Part shown: positions 1 through 8,783 of the stretch, one piece after another
Position numbering within the stretch: position 1 is the first letter of the stretch
Layout of the letters: each line of letters starts with the position of its first letter
From: Methylocystis suflitae
GTDB taxonomy: Bacteria; Pseudomonadota; Alphaproteobacteria; Rhizobiales; Beijerinckiaceae
Assembly: GCF_024448135.1 (NCBI RefSeq)
Contig: NZ_JAMRYX010000102.1
Location: forward strand, 1-64,000
DNA: 64,000 nucleotides
Direction: 5' to 3'
Position numbers and translations under genes: made by a program
Notes under the pieces: model-generated
What the model was told of the DNA's origin: nothing
Seen by the model: only the letters and a program-made list of their open reading frames with translations
Databases searched by the model: none

Positions 1-32
1 CGTTACGCGGCCAAAACGAAGGCGACAAAGAG

Positions 33-860
33 ATGCGGCTTGGCTTCAATTTCACGCTCGGCGACACCTATGACACTGTCCAGCGGCTGCTCGCCGAGGG
101 GCGCATCGACTATTGCGAATTTCTCATCGACAATTTTTTCTGCGTCGATCCGGACGAACTGGCCAAGGCGTTCGATTGCCCGATCGGCCTGCACATTATG
201 TATTCGAGGTTTCTCGAAGCCGATCGGCCGACGCTCGTCGATTTCGCCGTTCGGCTCAGAGATTATATCGACGCATTAAATCCGATTTACGTCTCCGACC
301 ATATTCTGCGCTTTTCTCACGAAGGGCGCGCCTTCTTTCACTTGGGCGAAATCGACTATTCCGCCGAATATGAAGTGGTGCGCGACAAGGTCGTCGAGTG
401 GCAGGAGATCGTCGGGCGGCGCATTCATTTTGAAAATTACCCCTCGATCATGGATGGGGGGAGAGAGGCGCCCGCCTTCTTCGAGCGCCTCATGAAGGAA
501 ACGGACGCGGGCGTGTTGTTCGACGCCTCCAACGCCGTCTGCTCCCATCGCAATTGCGGGACGCCGTTCGAGGCCTGGCGCAACGTCATCGCCAACGCCC
601 AGCATTTTCACGTCGCCGGCTACCGGCAATCCTTGATCGAGCCCTTCATTTCGCTCGACACCCACGCCGAGGCGCTGGCGCCGGACACGCTCGCCTTCCT
701 TCGGAATTTTCGATCGGTCTTCGACAAGCCTGGCGCAACGATGACCTATGAGCGCGACGATCAGATCGAGTTTGACGATATCGTCGTCGATCTGAAAGCG
801 CTGCGCGATCTGTTCGGCCAACCGGAAGAAAGGCGTCACGACCTTGCTCTCACTGCCTAG
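33..860 (+). CDS. mbnB: MbnB, methanobactin biosynthesis iron oxidase subunit (DUF692)
   Basis: 275-aa TIM-barrel protein of the DUF692/MbnB family. With MbnC it forms the iron-dependent oxygenase complex that converts cysteines of the MbnA precursor peptide into oxazolone/thioamide pairs, the copper ligands of methanobactin. The N-terminus MRLGFNFTL, the DNF, SDHIL, ENYPSIMDG and LFDASNA motifs match my memory of Methylosinus trichosporium MbnB. Likely metal ligands seen: His54, His90, Glu134, Asp164, Asn167, His193, Asp209, His211, Glu240. The ATG at 33 is preceded by a weak AAAGAG; the frame is open to the left edge, so a longer start cannot be excluded, but family alignment supports this one. 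It overlaps mbnC by 17 bp. The precursor gene mbnA is expected immediately upstream, outside the window. Confidence 0.93.
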   Translation: MRLGFNFTLGDTYDTVQRLLAEGRIDYCEFLIDNFFCVDPDELAKAFDCPIGLHIMYSRFLEADRPTLVDFAVRLRDYIDALNPIYVSDHILRFSHEGRAFFHLGEIDYSAEYEVVRDKVVEWQEIVGRRIHFENYPSIMDGGREAPAFFERLMKETDAGVLFDASNAVCSHRNCGTPFEAWRNVIANAQHFHVAGYRQSLIEPFISLDTHAEALAPDTLAFLRNFRSVFDKPGATMTYERDDQIEFDDIVVDLKALRDLFGQPEERRHDLALTA

Positions 861-1419
861 TCGAACTGATCGCGACCTCTACCCTGCGCTAATGTCGCCG
901 GAGCTGAACGCAAAATATCCCGCGGACCACAAGGCTTTCGTGCGGATCGACGTGAGCCTGCGCGTCTATTGGCACACGCTCTTCGACATCTGCCCAGAGC
1001 TATTGGAGCTTTCCGGTCCGGACGGCATGTCAATTTTTCGGCCTTTCATGGCCTGGGCCGGAGAGAAGAAGCTCGCCTTCGACTGGTCCTATTATCTTTG
1101 GGTCTATGTTTGGCTGCGCCAATCGCCGTTCAAGGAACGGCTGTTGGCGGACGACAAATATCTCCGCTCGATCATGGCGGCCTCCGCCGCACGTTGGGCG
1201 ATCCTCGATCGCGGTCGAAGCCGCGGGATCGTGATCGGATGCGCTGATACGGCGGATCTCGTCATCGGCTGGAAATGCCGCAACGTTCGCTTGGGACGGG
1301 AGATCGAGCTTATTGAACCCGAGGAGCCGTTGCCGGCGCCTTCAGACCTGTTCGGCTACTTTACGCTGCCGAGCTTTGAACTCGACATCTTTCCGGGGTG
1401 GCAGAGCCTCGCGCGATGA
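844..1419 (+). CDS. mbnC: MbnC, methanobactin biosynthesis partner protein
   Basis: 191-aa protein with the MbnC signatures RIDVSLRVYWHTLFD, CPELLELSG, FMAWA and a C-terminal FPGW. MbnC is the obligatory partner of MbnB; it binds the leader of MbnA and completes the oxidase complex. I chose the TTG start at 844: the residues it adds (LPSRTDRDLYPALMSP) align with the N-terminus of known MbnC, and GGAAGAAAGG at 826-835 is a well-spaced ribosome binding site. The first ATG (892) would delete that conserved segment. It overlaps mbnB by 17 bp and mbnM by 4 bp, so translation is probably coupled. Confidence 0.9.
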   Translation: MLSLPSRTDRDLYPALMSPELNAKYPADHKAFVRIDVSLRVYWHTLFDICPELLELSGPDGMSIFRPFMAWAGEKKLAFDWSYYLWVYVWLRQSPFKERLLADDKYLRSIMAASAARWAILDRGRSRGIVIGCADTADLVIGWKCRNVRLGREIELIEPEEPLPAPSDLFGYFTLPSFELDIFPGWQSLAR

Positions 1420-2717
1420 CAAGCGCGCCGCTGTGGCGCGGATACTGGTTCCTGTTCGCCAGCACCTCCGCAGCCGCCTTCATCATGCAGATCGATCTCG
1501 CCATGGTCGCGCGATTGGGCGGCCGTGCGTCAGGGGCCTATGCGATTCTGATGCGCATCACGCTGCTCGATGTCGCGGTCACCATCGCTTCCGCCGCCGT
1601 CGCCGCCATCGCACTTGGCCATGCTCAAAAGAATGGCGCGACCGCCGACGCGATCGAAAAAACCTGCGCGCTCTCCCTCGCGCTTGGCGTCGCAACAGCG
1701 ATTTTCGGCTACTTCGCCTATCCGGTCGTTCTTGACGCCATGATGGGCGACGCCGTCGCCGCTCCCTATATCGGCGCCCCGATCCTTTGGCTGGTCGCCG
1801 GCGCGCCATTCCGAGTTCTTTCGAACACGCAGGGATTCCTGTTGCACGCGCTCGGACGCGGCGGTTCGGTTCTCACATGGAAGCTCGCCGAAATTCCAGC
1901 GAAAGCCGGGGCCAACGTCCTGTTTATACAGACCCTCGGATTGGGTTTTACCGGCTGTTTTCTCGCGGGCTGCGTCGTCGCCGCCGCCTCGTCCTTTTGG
2001 TTGTGGACACGGCTGCACGCGCATGGCGCGCGCCAATTGCGCCTTCCTGAACTCGCCTTTGCGCGCTCCTTTCTGAGTGGAGCTTTCTGGGAAGCATTGC
2101 GGGTGCTGTCGCCGCAGGCTGCAATGCTCTTCTCGCTAACGCTCTTCTCGCTCCCCTGGCATTACGCCGCGAATGGTCAACGCCTCGACTCCTACGCGGC
2201 CGCGCAAACCTTCATGCTGTTCATTCTTGGTCCGCTGATCACGCTGACGCGTTTTCTCGCCATTCGCCTGCCGTCGAGTTCTCATGAAGAGTGGATGACG
2301 ACGCTCGCGCCGATGGTTCGGGTCGGCGCGCCAATCGCGCTGACGGCCGCCGTCTTGCTGCTCTTCGCGCGCGACTGGATCGGGGACGCTCTCTACCGCC
2401 AACACGGACCCTGGTGGTCCGTTTTCGTCGCCTGCTTGGCTCTTTCCATACCCGTCCGATTCATCGGAAGCATCGTCCGAGGACTAACGCTCGCTCGGAG
2501 CGCCTTCTCAGAACTGACATCCGTCGATGTGCTTGCGCAGTGGCTCATCGCGCCGCTGTTCATTCTGTTCGGTCTCTCCGTGAACAATCCGGCGATCGCC
2601 TATCAGTCACTGATCTGGCCTGAGATCGTCGCTGTTTTCTTGCTCTGGCGCGGACTTCGATCCGCGCCCGAGGAGCCTCTTGGCGTCTCGTGGCCCTCCA
2701 AAGGACATGTGCAATGA
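1416..2717 (+). CDS. mbnM: MbnM, MATE-family methanobactin exporter
   Basis: 433-aa polytopic membrane protein, about 12 hydrophobic segments, of the multidrug and toxin extrusion (MATE) type. In mbn operons this gene is held responsible for exporting apo-methanobactin across the inner membrane. The start ATG at 1416 overlaps the mbnC stop (ATGA); an upstream in-frame GTG at 1398 is less likely. Typical MATE features include an N-terminal hydrophobic hairpin with Asp-containing helix (MQIDLAMVARLGG). It is followed by mbnF with another ATGA overlap. Assignment rests on MATE character plus position; MATE specificity itself is not visible in sequence. Confidence 0.88.
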   Translation: MTSAPLWRGYWFLFASTSAAAFIMQIDLAMVARLGGRASGAYAILMRITLLDVAVTIASAAVAAIALGHAQKNGATADAIEKTCALSLALGVATAIFGYFAYPVVLDAMMGDAVAAPYIGAPILWLVAGAPFRVLSNTQGFLLHALGRGGSVLTWKLAEIPAKAGANVLFIQTLGLGFTGCFLAGCVVAAASSFWLWTRLHAHGARQLRLPELAFARSFLSGAFWEALRVLSPQAAMLFSLTLFSLPWHYAANGQRLDSYAAAQTFMLFILGPLITLTRFLAIRLPSSSHEEWMTTLAPMVRVGAPIALTAAVLLLFARDWIGDALYRQHGPWWSVFVACLALSIPVRFIGSIVRGLTLARSAFSELTSVDVLAQWLIAPLFILFGLSVNNPAIAYQSLIWPEIVAVFLLWRGLRSAPEEPLGVSWPSKGHVQ

Positions 2718-4360
2718 GCGTGGAGCGAGTCCCAGTTCTTATTGTCGGAGCCGGCTATGCCGGTCTGTCTGCGGCGACGCTGCTTGCATGGCGCGGCGTC
2801 CCCTGCCGTCTCGTCGAGAGACGCGCGTCAACGTCGCGACTGCCTAAAGCGCACGGGATCAACCGCCGCAGCATGGAAGTTCTGCGCGTCGTCCCCGGCT
2901 TGGAGGATGCGCTGTTTGCGGCAAGTCGCGCCGGCGCCAATGAGTCCACGCTCATCATCGCAGAGACGGCGACGAGCCAGCCGATTGAAACGCTCGTCAC
3001 CAAGACGTCGCTCGATGCGACCGCAGTATCACCCAGCAAGATATGCACAGCGGGCCAGGATCGGGTTGAGCCCGTGCTGCTGCGCTTCGCTCGCGAGAAC
3101 GGCGCCGACGTTCGATTTTCGACGACGCTGGAGCGCTTCTCGCAGCGGAACGACGGCGTCGAAGCGATCCTGCGCGACGAGGCGTCGGGACAAGAGACGA
3201 CGGTTTTTGCCGACTACATGATCGCCGCGGACGGCGCCGGCGGAACGATCCGCGACGCCGGCGGCGTCAAGTTGGAAGGTCCCGGCGTTCTCGCCGATAC
3301 GATCTCGGTGCTGTTTGAGGCCGATCTCGACGCTATCCTGCCGGGCGACGGATTTGCGCTCTATTATCTGCGCAACCCGGCGTTCAGCGGCGCCTTCGTC
3401 ACCTGCGACGAACCCAACCATGGCCAGATCAACATAGAATATGATTCGACCCGCAATCAGGCCTCAGATTTCGATGAAGTGCGATGCGAAGAGCTGGTTC
3501 GACAATCACTTGGCGTCGCCGACCTTGCGGTAAAGATTCACGACATACGACCCTGGCGGATGGCCGCTCTCCTCGCCGATCGCATGTCTTTCGGGCGGGT
3601 GTTTCTTGCGGGCGACTGCGCTCACATCACGCCGCCCGTCGGCGGATTGGGAGGACAAACCGCGATCCAGGACGCCGCAGATCTGGCGTGGAAACTTGCG
3701 CTCGTCGTCAAGGACCAGGCCGCGCCCTCGCTGCTCGATAGCTATGCGATCGAGCGTAGGCCCGTCGCGCGGATCGCGATCGCGCGATCCATCGCCAATT
3801 ACGTCGAGCGCCTCCTGCCCGATCGTCAGGACATCCGCATTCGGGAAGACGAATATGGACTTCTCGAAACATCGATGGGCTATCGCTACCGCTCTGACGC
3901 AATCATCCCTGATGAATTCGACGATGGCGCATGCGTCGAAGATCCTCTTCGCCCGAGCGGCGCGCCCGGAGCGCGTCTTCCGCATGTCTGGCTGCGGCGC
4001 GGCGAGGAGACGATCTCCTCTCACGATCTGATCGGACGCGATTTTATGCTCTTCGCCGGTCTGGACGGCGGCGACTGGATCGAGGCGGCGGAACGTGTCG
4101 CCCGTCGTTCAGGGGCGCCGCTTAGCGTCTGCCGCCTGGGATTTGACGTCGTCGACCCCGACGCGCTGTTTCTGCCGCGTCTCGGCGTCTCGCGAGAAGG
4201 CGCGCTGCTCGTGAGGCCCGACGGATACATATGCTGGCGGTCGCGCGGACGAAGCCCTGATCCGCTCGCAACGCTCGAAGCGAGTTTCGCGCGGGCCAGA
4301 GGCGAAAGGATCGCCGAGGGCTCGTCGCGGATCGAGACTCTGGTCGGAGCGTCGGCATGA
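2714..4360 (+). CDS. mbnF: MbnF, FAD-dependent monooxygenase of methanobactin tailoring
   Basis: 548-aa flavoprotein of the aromatic hydroxylase (PheA/UbiH) superfamily. The N-terminal Rossmann motif GAGYAG (residues 12-17) ends with Glu35 for ribose binding; the second FAD motif AGDCAHITPPVGGLGGQ lies near residue 300. In Methylocystis-type operons MbnF is proposed to oxidise one heterocycle, turning an oxazolone into the pyrazinedione ring seen in Methylocystis methanobactins. ATG 2714 overlaps the mbnM stop. MbnF with MbnS and without MbnN (aminotransferase) is the gene set of the Methylocystis group rather than the M. trichosporium OB3b group. The chemistry is literature inference, not seen here. 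Confidence 0.88.
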   Translation: MSVERVPVLIVGAGYAGLSAATLLAWRGVPCRLVERRASTSRLPKAHGINRRSMEVLRVVPGLEDALFAASRAGANESTLIIAETATSQPIETLVTKTSLDATAVSPSKICTAGQDRVEPVLLRFARENGADVRFSTTLERFSQRNDGVEAILRDEASGQETTVFADYMIAADGAGGTIRDAGGVKLEGPGVLADTISVLFEADLDAILPGDGFALYYLRNPAFSGAFVTCDEPNHGQINIEYDSTRNQASDFDEVRCEELVRQSLGVADLAVKIHDIRPWRMAALLADRMSFGRVFLAGDCAHITPPVGGLGGQTAIQDAADLAWKLALVVKDQAAPSLLDSYAIERRPVARIAIARSIANYVERLLPDRQDIRIREDEYGLLETSMGYRYRSDAIIPDEFDDGACVEDPLRPSGAPGARLPHVWLRRGEETISSHDLIGRDFMLFAGLDGGDWIEAAERVARRSGAPLSVCRLGFDVVDPDALFLPRLGVSREGALLVRPDGYICWRSRGRSPDPLATLEASFARARGERIAEGSSRIETLVGASA

Positions 4361-5058
4361 CGTCGCGGACTTCGACCCCACTCCCTCATGATCGCCGGTC
4401 GCCGGATGCAACCTCCGCCTATCACGAAGATCAAACCGACGCGCTTTGCGCGAATGCAGCGAACCTGACCGACCCGAAACGGCAGTCGATCGCGGTGACG
4501 AAACGCGAGCGGTCGATGATCAAGGGCCAGCGTCCGGCGGTCATTTGGCTTACCGGATTGTCTGGCGCGGGCAAATCGACGATCGGCAATCTTGTCGAGC
4601 GAAAACTTGTGACGCGCGGCGCGCACACGATCCTTCTCGATGGCGACATGCTGCGCTGCGGGCTGAACGAAGATCTGGGTTTTACAAGCATCGATCGAAG
4701 AGAAAACATCCGCAGGGTCGGCGAGGTCGCCAAGCTCATGACCGAGGCCGGCCTCATTGTCATCTGCGCGCTCATTTCACCGTTCCGCGCCGAACGACTT
4801 GCGGTGCGGCGACTTTTCGCGCCCGGCGAATTTGTTGAAGTGTTCGTCGACACGCCGCTCCAGGCTTGTGTCGCGCGCGATCCGAAAGGGCTCTATAGGC
4901 GCGCGCTCGCCAACGAAATCGCGAATTTTACGGGAATACATCAGCCCTACGAGCCGCCAGAGCGGCCTGAACTGATTTTACGGACGTTGGATGGATCGCC
5001 CGATCAAGTCGCTGATCGGCTCCTCGAAGTCATTCAACCGTTCTTGACCGCAGTTTGA
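4357..5058 (+). CDS. cysC: Adenylylsulfate (APS) kinase, CysC-like, inside the mbn operon
   Basis: 233-aa kinase converting APS plus ATP to PAPS. P-loop GLSGAGKST at residues 67-75, DGDMLRCGLNEDLGF, RRENIRRVGEVAKL, ISPFRAER and KGLYRRA are APS-kinase signatures. A ~55-residue N-terminal extension of no recognised fold precedes the kinase; a normal-length CysC would start near the Met at MIKGQRP, but the ATG at 4357 overlaps the mbnF stop (ATGA), which favours the long form. It lies between mbnF and mbnS, 31 bp from the latter. PAPS is the sulfuryl donor for MbnS-type sulfotransferases, so the gene probably feeds methanobactin sulfonation. A fused ATP sulfurylase domain is absent. Confidence 0.9.
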   Translation: MTSRTSTPLPHDRRSPDATSAYHEDQTDALCANAANLTDPKRQSIAVTKRERSMIKGQRPAVIWLTGLSGAGKSTIGNLVERKLVTRGAHTILLDGDMLRCGLNEDLGFTSIDRRENIRRVGEVAKLMTEAGLIVICALISPFRAERLAVRRLFAPGEFVEVFVDTPLQACVARDPKGLYRRALANEIANFTGIHQPYEPPERPELILRTLDGSPDQVADRLLEVIQPFLTAV

Positions 5059-5089
5059 GGTCGGCGTCCGCCCGATTGGAGAATGACTC

Positions 5090-6097
5090 ATGTCTGTTTC
5101 CGTCCCCGACATGTCGATGAATGGGACCTTTTCCGGCCTCGCCGTCGACCCGAAAAGACTCGAGACGCTTCACCGTCCTTATCAGGACTTCCGCCGGCGA
5201 ACCGAAGCCGGCGGCGCGTGGCGGAATCTGCCCTTGGAAGTCGCACACAACTTCCGACGCTATTATTTTTTCAATCCGCCAAAATGGCGGGTGTGGGCGC
5301 GCACGCTCGGCTCCGGCGAACGCATGGCGCCGTCCTTCGCGTCGATTGGCGCGGTGCGCTCCGGCACGTCTTTTCTCTCCTCTTATATTTTCCAGCATCC
5401 GCACGTCGTGCTGCCGCTGTCGAAGGAAATCTCCTTCACGGAGACGATGCGCGAGCTCATGGCGCATTTTCCGACGCTCGCGGCGCAAAGGGCGGCGGAG
5501 CAGCGGAACGGCGGCGCGATCACCGGCTACTGCACGCCGGTCATGCCCAATCCCTTATGGATATTCCTGGCGCAGTCGATGTTTCCAGACATGCGCATCA
5601 TCTGCGTTCTGCGCGATCCGGTGGCGCGCGCCTTTTCGCACTGGCGATGGGATCAGAAGCGTTTCATCAGCCGCAAGACGCAGGATCCGCACTGGAAGGG
5701 CTTTCCGGATTTCGAAACCTTGATCGAGGCCGAAAAGGCGACGATACGCGGCGGCGGCATGGAGCCGCATGCGTTTTCCGGCGCGCGCGCCGGCTATTTG
5801 CGGCACAGCATCTACGCGCCCTTTATGCGCCTGCTGTTCGAGAAATTCGGCAGAGACCGCGTTTTCATCGTCGATGCGGCGGAATTTTTTCGAGATCCGC
5901 AATCGACCGCGAAGGAGATTTACGCCTTTCTTGGCCTGCCCGAAGTCGAGCCGCTCGTGATCGAGGAGCAAAATCCGGGTCCGCCCGGAAAACTCGACGA
6001 CGGCGTTCGGGAGAATTTGGCCGCGTTTTTCCAGCCCTACAATGAAGAACTCTACGCGCTGCTCGACAGGGACTTCGGCTGGGGCGCCGCCCGATGA
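5090..6097 (+). CDS. mbnS: MbnS, PAPS-dependent sulfotransferase
   Basis: 335-aa sulfotransferase. The 5'-phosphosulfate loop is SIGAVRSGTSFLSSYIF (about residues 84-100) and the 3'-phosphate loop is VLRDPVARAFSHWRWDQK; both are the PAPS-binding motifs of the family. In Methylocystis methanobactins a threonine side chain carries a sulfate, attributed to MbnS. It is the last gene of the operon, directly after the APS kinase that could make its cosubstrate. ATG 5090 has GGAGAATGA just upstream. The following 129 bp lead to moaA with no obvious terminator. Confidence 0.88.
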   Translation: MSVSVPDMSMNGTFSGLAVDPKRLETLHRPYQDFRRRTEAGGAWRNLPLEVAHNFRRYYFFNPPKWRVWARTLGSGERMAPSFASIGAVRSGTSFLSSYIFQHPHVVLPLSKEISFTETMRELMAHFPTLAAQRAAEQRNGGAITGYCTPVMPNPLWIFLAQSMFPDMRIICVLRDPVARAFSHWRWDQKRFISRKTQDPHWKGFPDFETLIEAEKATIRGGGMEPHAFSGARAGYLRHSIYAPFMRLLFEKFGRDRVFIVDAAEFFRDPQSTAKEIYAFLGLPEVEPLVIEEQNPGPPGKLDDGVRENLAAFFQPYNEELYALLDRDFGWGAAR

Positions 6098-6226
6098 GGC
6101 GACATGCCGCGGCAGACCTCTCCTTTCTCCTGGTCTCGGCCCTTGCCGACTTAAGGGGTGGGCTTCACGGGGCCGCGTTCCGGCAATATATGGAGGACGC
6201 CGAATTTCCGCCGGTTCGAGGTAAGG

Positions 6227-7279
6227 ATGAACGCCCACGCCAGAGGGCCTGCAATTGCGACGCCCGCGGCCGCCGCGCCGGCGCCGCTTGTCGACCCTTT
6301 TGGGCGGACGATCTCCTATCTGCGCGTTTCGGTCACGGATCGATGCGATTTCCGCTGCGTCTATTGCATGTCGGAACATATGCAATTCCTGCCACGGCGC
6401 GACCTGCTGACGCTCGAGGAACTCGACAGGCTGTGCTCCGCTTTCGTCTCGCGCGGAACCAAAAGGCTGCGCATCACCGGCGGCGAGCCGCTGGTGCGCC
6501 ACGACGTGATGAAGCTGTTTCGCGCCCTCTCGCGCCATCTCGACACGGGCGCGCTCGAGGAGCTGACGCTCACCACTAACGGCTCGCAGCTTTCGCGTTT
6601 CGCGGCCGAACTCGCCGACTGCGGCGTGCGGCGCGTCAATGTCTCTCTCGACACGCTCGACCCGGACCGCTTCAGCGCCCTGACCCGCACCGGCGCACAT
6701 GCCCAGGTGCTGGCGGGAATCGCCGCGGCCCGCGCCGCCGGCCTCAAAGTGAAGCTCAACGCCGTGGCGCTGAAAGGCGTGAACGAAGACGAATTCGTCC
6801 CGCTCGTGCGCTTTGCGCACGAAAGCGGGATGGACATGACCTTCATCGAAGTGATGCCGCTCGGCGAACTCGAGGGGCCGGAACGCGCCGACCAATATCT
6901 GCCGATGCAGGAGGTGCGCGATCGGCTGAGCAACTCCTTCACGCTCGACGAGATCGACTATCGCACCGGCGGACCGGCGCGTTACATGCGGTCGCGCGAA
7001 ACCGGCGGGCGCATCGGCTTCATCACGCCGCTCACCCATAATTTCTGCGAAAGCTGCAATCGCGTGCGCGTCACCTGCACCGGGACGCTTTATATGTGCC
7101 TCGGCCAGGAGGACGCGGCGGACCTTCGCGCGCCGCTGCGCGAAAGCGCCGACGACGCGCTGCTGCATCAGGCGATCGAAGCCGCGATCCTGCGCAAGCC
7201 CAAGGGCCACGATTTTGTGATCGATCGAACCGCGCCGGCGCCCGCTGTCGCGCGCCACATGAGCATGACGGGCGGCTGA
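6227..7279 (+). CDS. moaA: MoaA, GTP 3',8-cyclase
   Basis: 350-aa radical SAM enzyme performing the first step of molybdenum cofactor synthesis (GTP to 3',8-cyclo-7,8-dihydro-GTP). The SAM cluster motif is Cys40-x3-Cys44-x2-Cys47 ([10 protein letters not shown]). The second cluster motif is [14 protein letters not shown] near the C-terminus, and the protein ends in Gly-Gly, which is functionally important in MoaA. Start ATG 6227 is chosen because GAGGTAAGG precedes it directly; an upstream in-frame ATG at 6158 lacks such a site. The cofactor would serve the Mo/W formate dehydrogenase encoded further right, although the two loci are not linked. Confidence 0.93.
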   Translation: MNAHARGPAIATPAAAAPAPLVDPFGRTISYLRVSVTDRCDFRCVYCMSEHMQFLPRRDLLTLEELDRLCSAFVSRGTKRLRITGGEPLVRHDVMKLFRALSRHLDTGALEELTLTTNGSQLSRFAAELADCGVRRVNVSLDTLDPDRFSALTRTGAHAQVLAGIAAARAAGLKVKLNAVALKGVNEDEFVPLVRFAHESGMDMTFIEVMPLGELEGPERADQYLPMQEVRDRLSNSFTLDEIDYRTGGPARYMRSRETGGRIGFITPLTHNFCESCNRVRVTCTGTLYMCLGQEDAADLRAPLRESADDALLHQAIEAAILRKPKGHDFVIDRTAPAPAVARHMSMTGG

Positions 7280-7281
7280 TT

Positions 7282-8157
7282 ATGGAGCCCCTTTCGCTCG
7301 CTTTTATCGGCCTTGGCGTCATGGGTTATCCCATGGCCGGCCATCTTCATCGCGCCGGCCACAAGGTGCGGGTCTATAACCGCACCGCCGCCAAGGCCGA
7401 GAAATTCGTGGCGGACCATCCCGGCGCGGCATGGTTCTCGACGCCGGCCGAAGCCGCAAATGGCGCAGAATTCGTCTTTTCCTGCGTCGGCAATGACGAC
7501 GATCTGCGCGCGGTGACGATCGGCGACGGCGGCGCCTTCGCGGGCATGTCGGCGGGCGCGATCTTCGCCGACCATACGACGGCTTCTGCGGAGGTGGCGC
7601 GGGAACTCCACGCCGCAGCGGCCGAGCGCGGGTTCGGCTTCATCGACGCGCCGATTTCCGGCGGCCAGGCCGGAGCCGAGAAGGGCGCGCTGACCGTCAT
7701 GTGCGGCGGCGATCCGTCGAATTTCGCCAAGGCGGAGCCGGTGATCGCCTGCTACGCGCGGGCGTGCCGGCTGATGGGACCGCCGGGCGCCGGGCAGCTC
7801 ACCAAGATGGTCAATCAGATCGCCATCGCCGGCCTCGTCCAGAGCCTGGCGGAGGCGCTGCATTTCGCCGTCGCCGCCGGCCTCGACGCAGAGAACGTCG
7901 TCGATCTCCTAAAGAACGGCGCGGCGCAGTCGTGGCAGATGGAAAATCGCACAAAAACAATGCTTGCCGGCGAGTTCGACTTCGGGTTCGCGGTCGAATG
8001 GATGCGCAAGGACCTATCGATCTGCCTCGCCGAGGCGCGGCGCAATGGCGCGCGGCTGCCGGTCGCGGCGCTCGTCGACCAGTTCTACGCTGAGGTCGAG
8101 AAAATGGGCGGGCGGCGGTGGGACACGTCGAGCCTCATCGCCCGTCTTGAGCGATAG
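7282..8157 (+). CDS. NAD(P)-dependent beta-hydroxyacid dehydrogenase (HIBADH family)
   Basis: 291-aa oxidoreductase of the 3-hydroxyisobutyrate / tartronate semialdehyde reductase family. It shows an N-terminal Rossmann motif GLGVMG (residues 10-15), the substrate-binding DAPISGGQAGAEKG stretch, and KMVNQ containing the catalytic lysine. The exact substrate cannot be read from sequence; glyoxylate, succinic semialdehyde or tartronate semialdehyde are family options. It starts 2 bp after moaA stops, so they are probably cotranscribed. A longer in-frame ORF starting inside moaA is rejected because the family begins at MEPLSLAFIGLG. Confidence 0.88.
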   Translation: MEPLSLAFIGLGVMGYPMAGHLHRAGHKVRVYNRTAAKAEKFVADHPGAAWFSTPAEAANGAEFVFSCVGNDDDLRAVTIGDGGAFAGMSAGAIFADHTTASAEVARELHAAAAERGFGFIDAPISGGQAGAEKGALTVMCGGDPSNFAKAEPVIACYARACRLMGPPGAGQLTKMVNQIAIAGLVQSLAEALHFAVAAGLDAENVVDLLKNGAAQSWQMENRTKTMLAGEFDFGFAVEWMRKDLSICLAEARRNGARLPVAALVDQFYAEVEKMGGRRWDTSSLIARLER

Positions 8158-8207
8158 GGCGGATTTAAGGCTAAATCTTAAAATTTCGTAAATTTCGTGA
8201 CTGCGGC

Positions 8208-8233
8208 GGAACCATTAGCGGGGCCGCCGCGTT
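8208..8233 (+). promoter_or_regulatory. EcfG-type stress promoter, GGAAC-N17-CGTT
   Basis: GGAAC at 8208-8212 and CGTT at 8230-8233 separated by 17 nt match the consensus of the alphaproteobacterial general stress sigma factor EcfG. It lies about 93 bp upstream of the small secreted protein starting at 8326. Confidence 0.5.
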
Positions 8234-8325
8234 TCTCCCCGGCAAAAGAGGAAGCGTCCAGGTTCGCATCGTTCGAGTAGCGAGCCGGGAGAGAATTCCC
8301 GATCCACCCTGTGGGAGCCCTATTA

Positions 8326-8643
8326 ATGGCCGTTTCGCGCGAAAGCCCTTTCGCAAGCCGCACGTCCCGGATTGTTCTCGGCTTCACAGTCGCCATATGC
8401 GCGGTTGCTGCTGTCGCAGCCGCGCCTTCAGCGTCTGATCCGAAGATTCAATCCACCGCCACTGGCGTCCAAGCCGCCGTGAGCCTTAACGACGTCGGCA
8501 TGCGTCCGCTTGCGCGCGGGCCGGCAATCCGAGTGGGGCGCGCCTACGGCGCGGAGGATGAAGACTGCACGCTCGTCATCACGCCGAAAGCTGACGAGCG
8601 GGGTCGCGTCCGTTACATGCGTAGCGTCTCCTGCGCCAATTGA
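8326..8643 (+). CDS. Small secreted hypothetical protein
   Basis: 105-aa protein with an N-terminal hydrophobic signal segment (residues ~15-38, ending in alanine-rich AAAPSA), then a short mature domain with DEDCTLVITPKADERGR and a C-terminal Cys pair-like spacing (EDCTL...SCAN) that could form a disulfide in the periplasm. No family recognised. Start ATG 8326 has GGGAG at 8313-8317; a GTG at 8311 is in frame but less well placed. It stands alone between an EcfG-like promoter and an intrinsic terminator, so it is probably a monocistronic stress gene. Confidence 0.6.
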   Translation: MAVSRESPFASRTSRIVLGFTVAICAVAAVAAAPSASDPKIQSTATGVQAAVSLNDVGMRPLARGPAIRVGRAYGAEDEDCTLVITPKADERGRVRYMRSVSCAN

Positions 8644-8687
8644 CGCCGAGAGTCGCGCACCCGGATTAGGCCAAAGGGCTGGCCTTG

Positions 8688-8730
8688 GGCGAGGATCGTT
8701 CGGAAACGGACGTCCTCGCCTTTTTCTTTT
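8688..8730 (+). terminator. Rho-independent terminator
   Basis: Perfect 8-bp stem GGCGAGGA (8688-8695) / TCCTCGCC (8713-8720) followed directly by a T-rich tract TTTTTCTTTTT. It ends the transcript of the secreted protein at 8326-8643. Confidence 0.8.
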
Positions 8731-8783
8731 TCCGGCCCAATGATCCGCTCGTTCCTTGCAGGCCGAACAGGATGACGAGCGTT

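Noticed and set aside
1-32. Possible 3' end of mbnA
   Set aside because: Only 32 bp visible; no stop codon or core-peptide sequence can be identified there.
6094-6579. Plus-strand ORF between mbnS and moaA
   Set aside because: Mostly inside moaA in another frame; arginine-rich, no homology.
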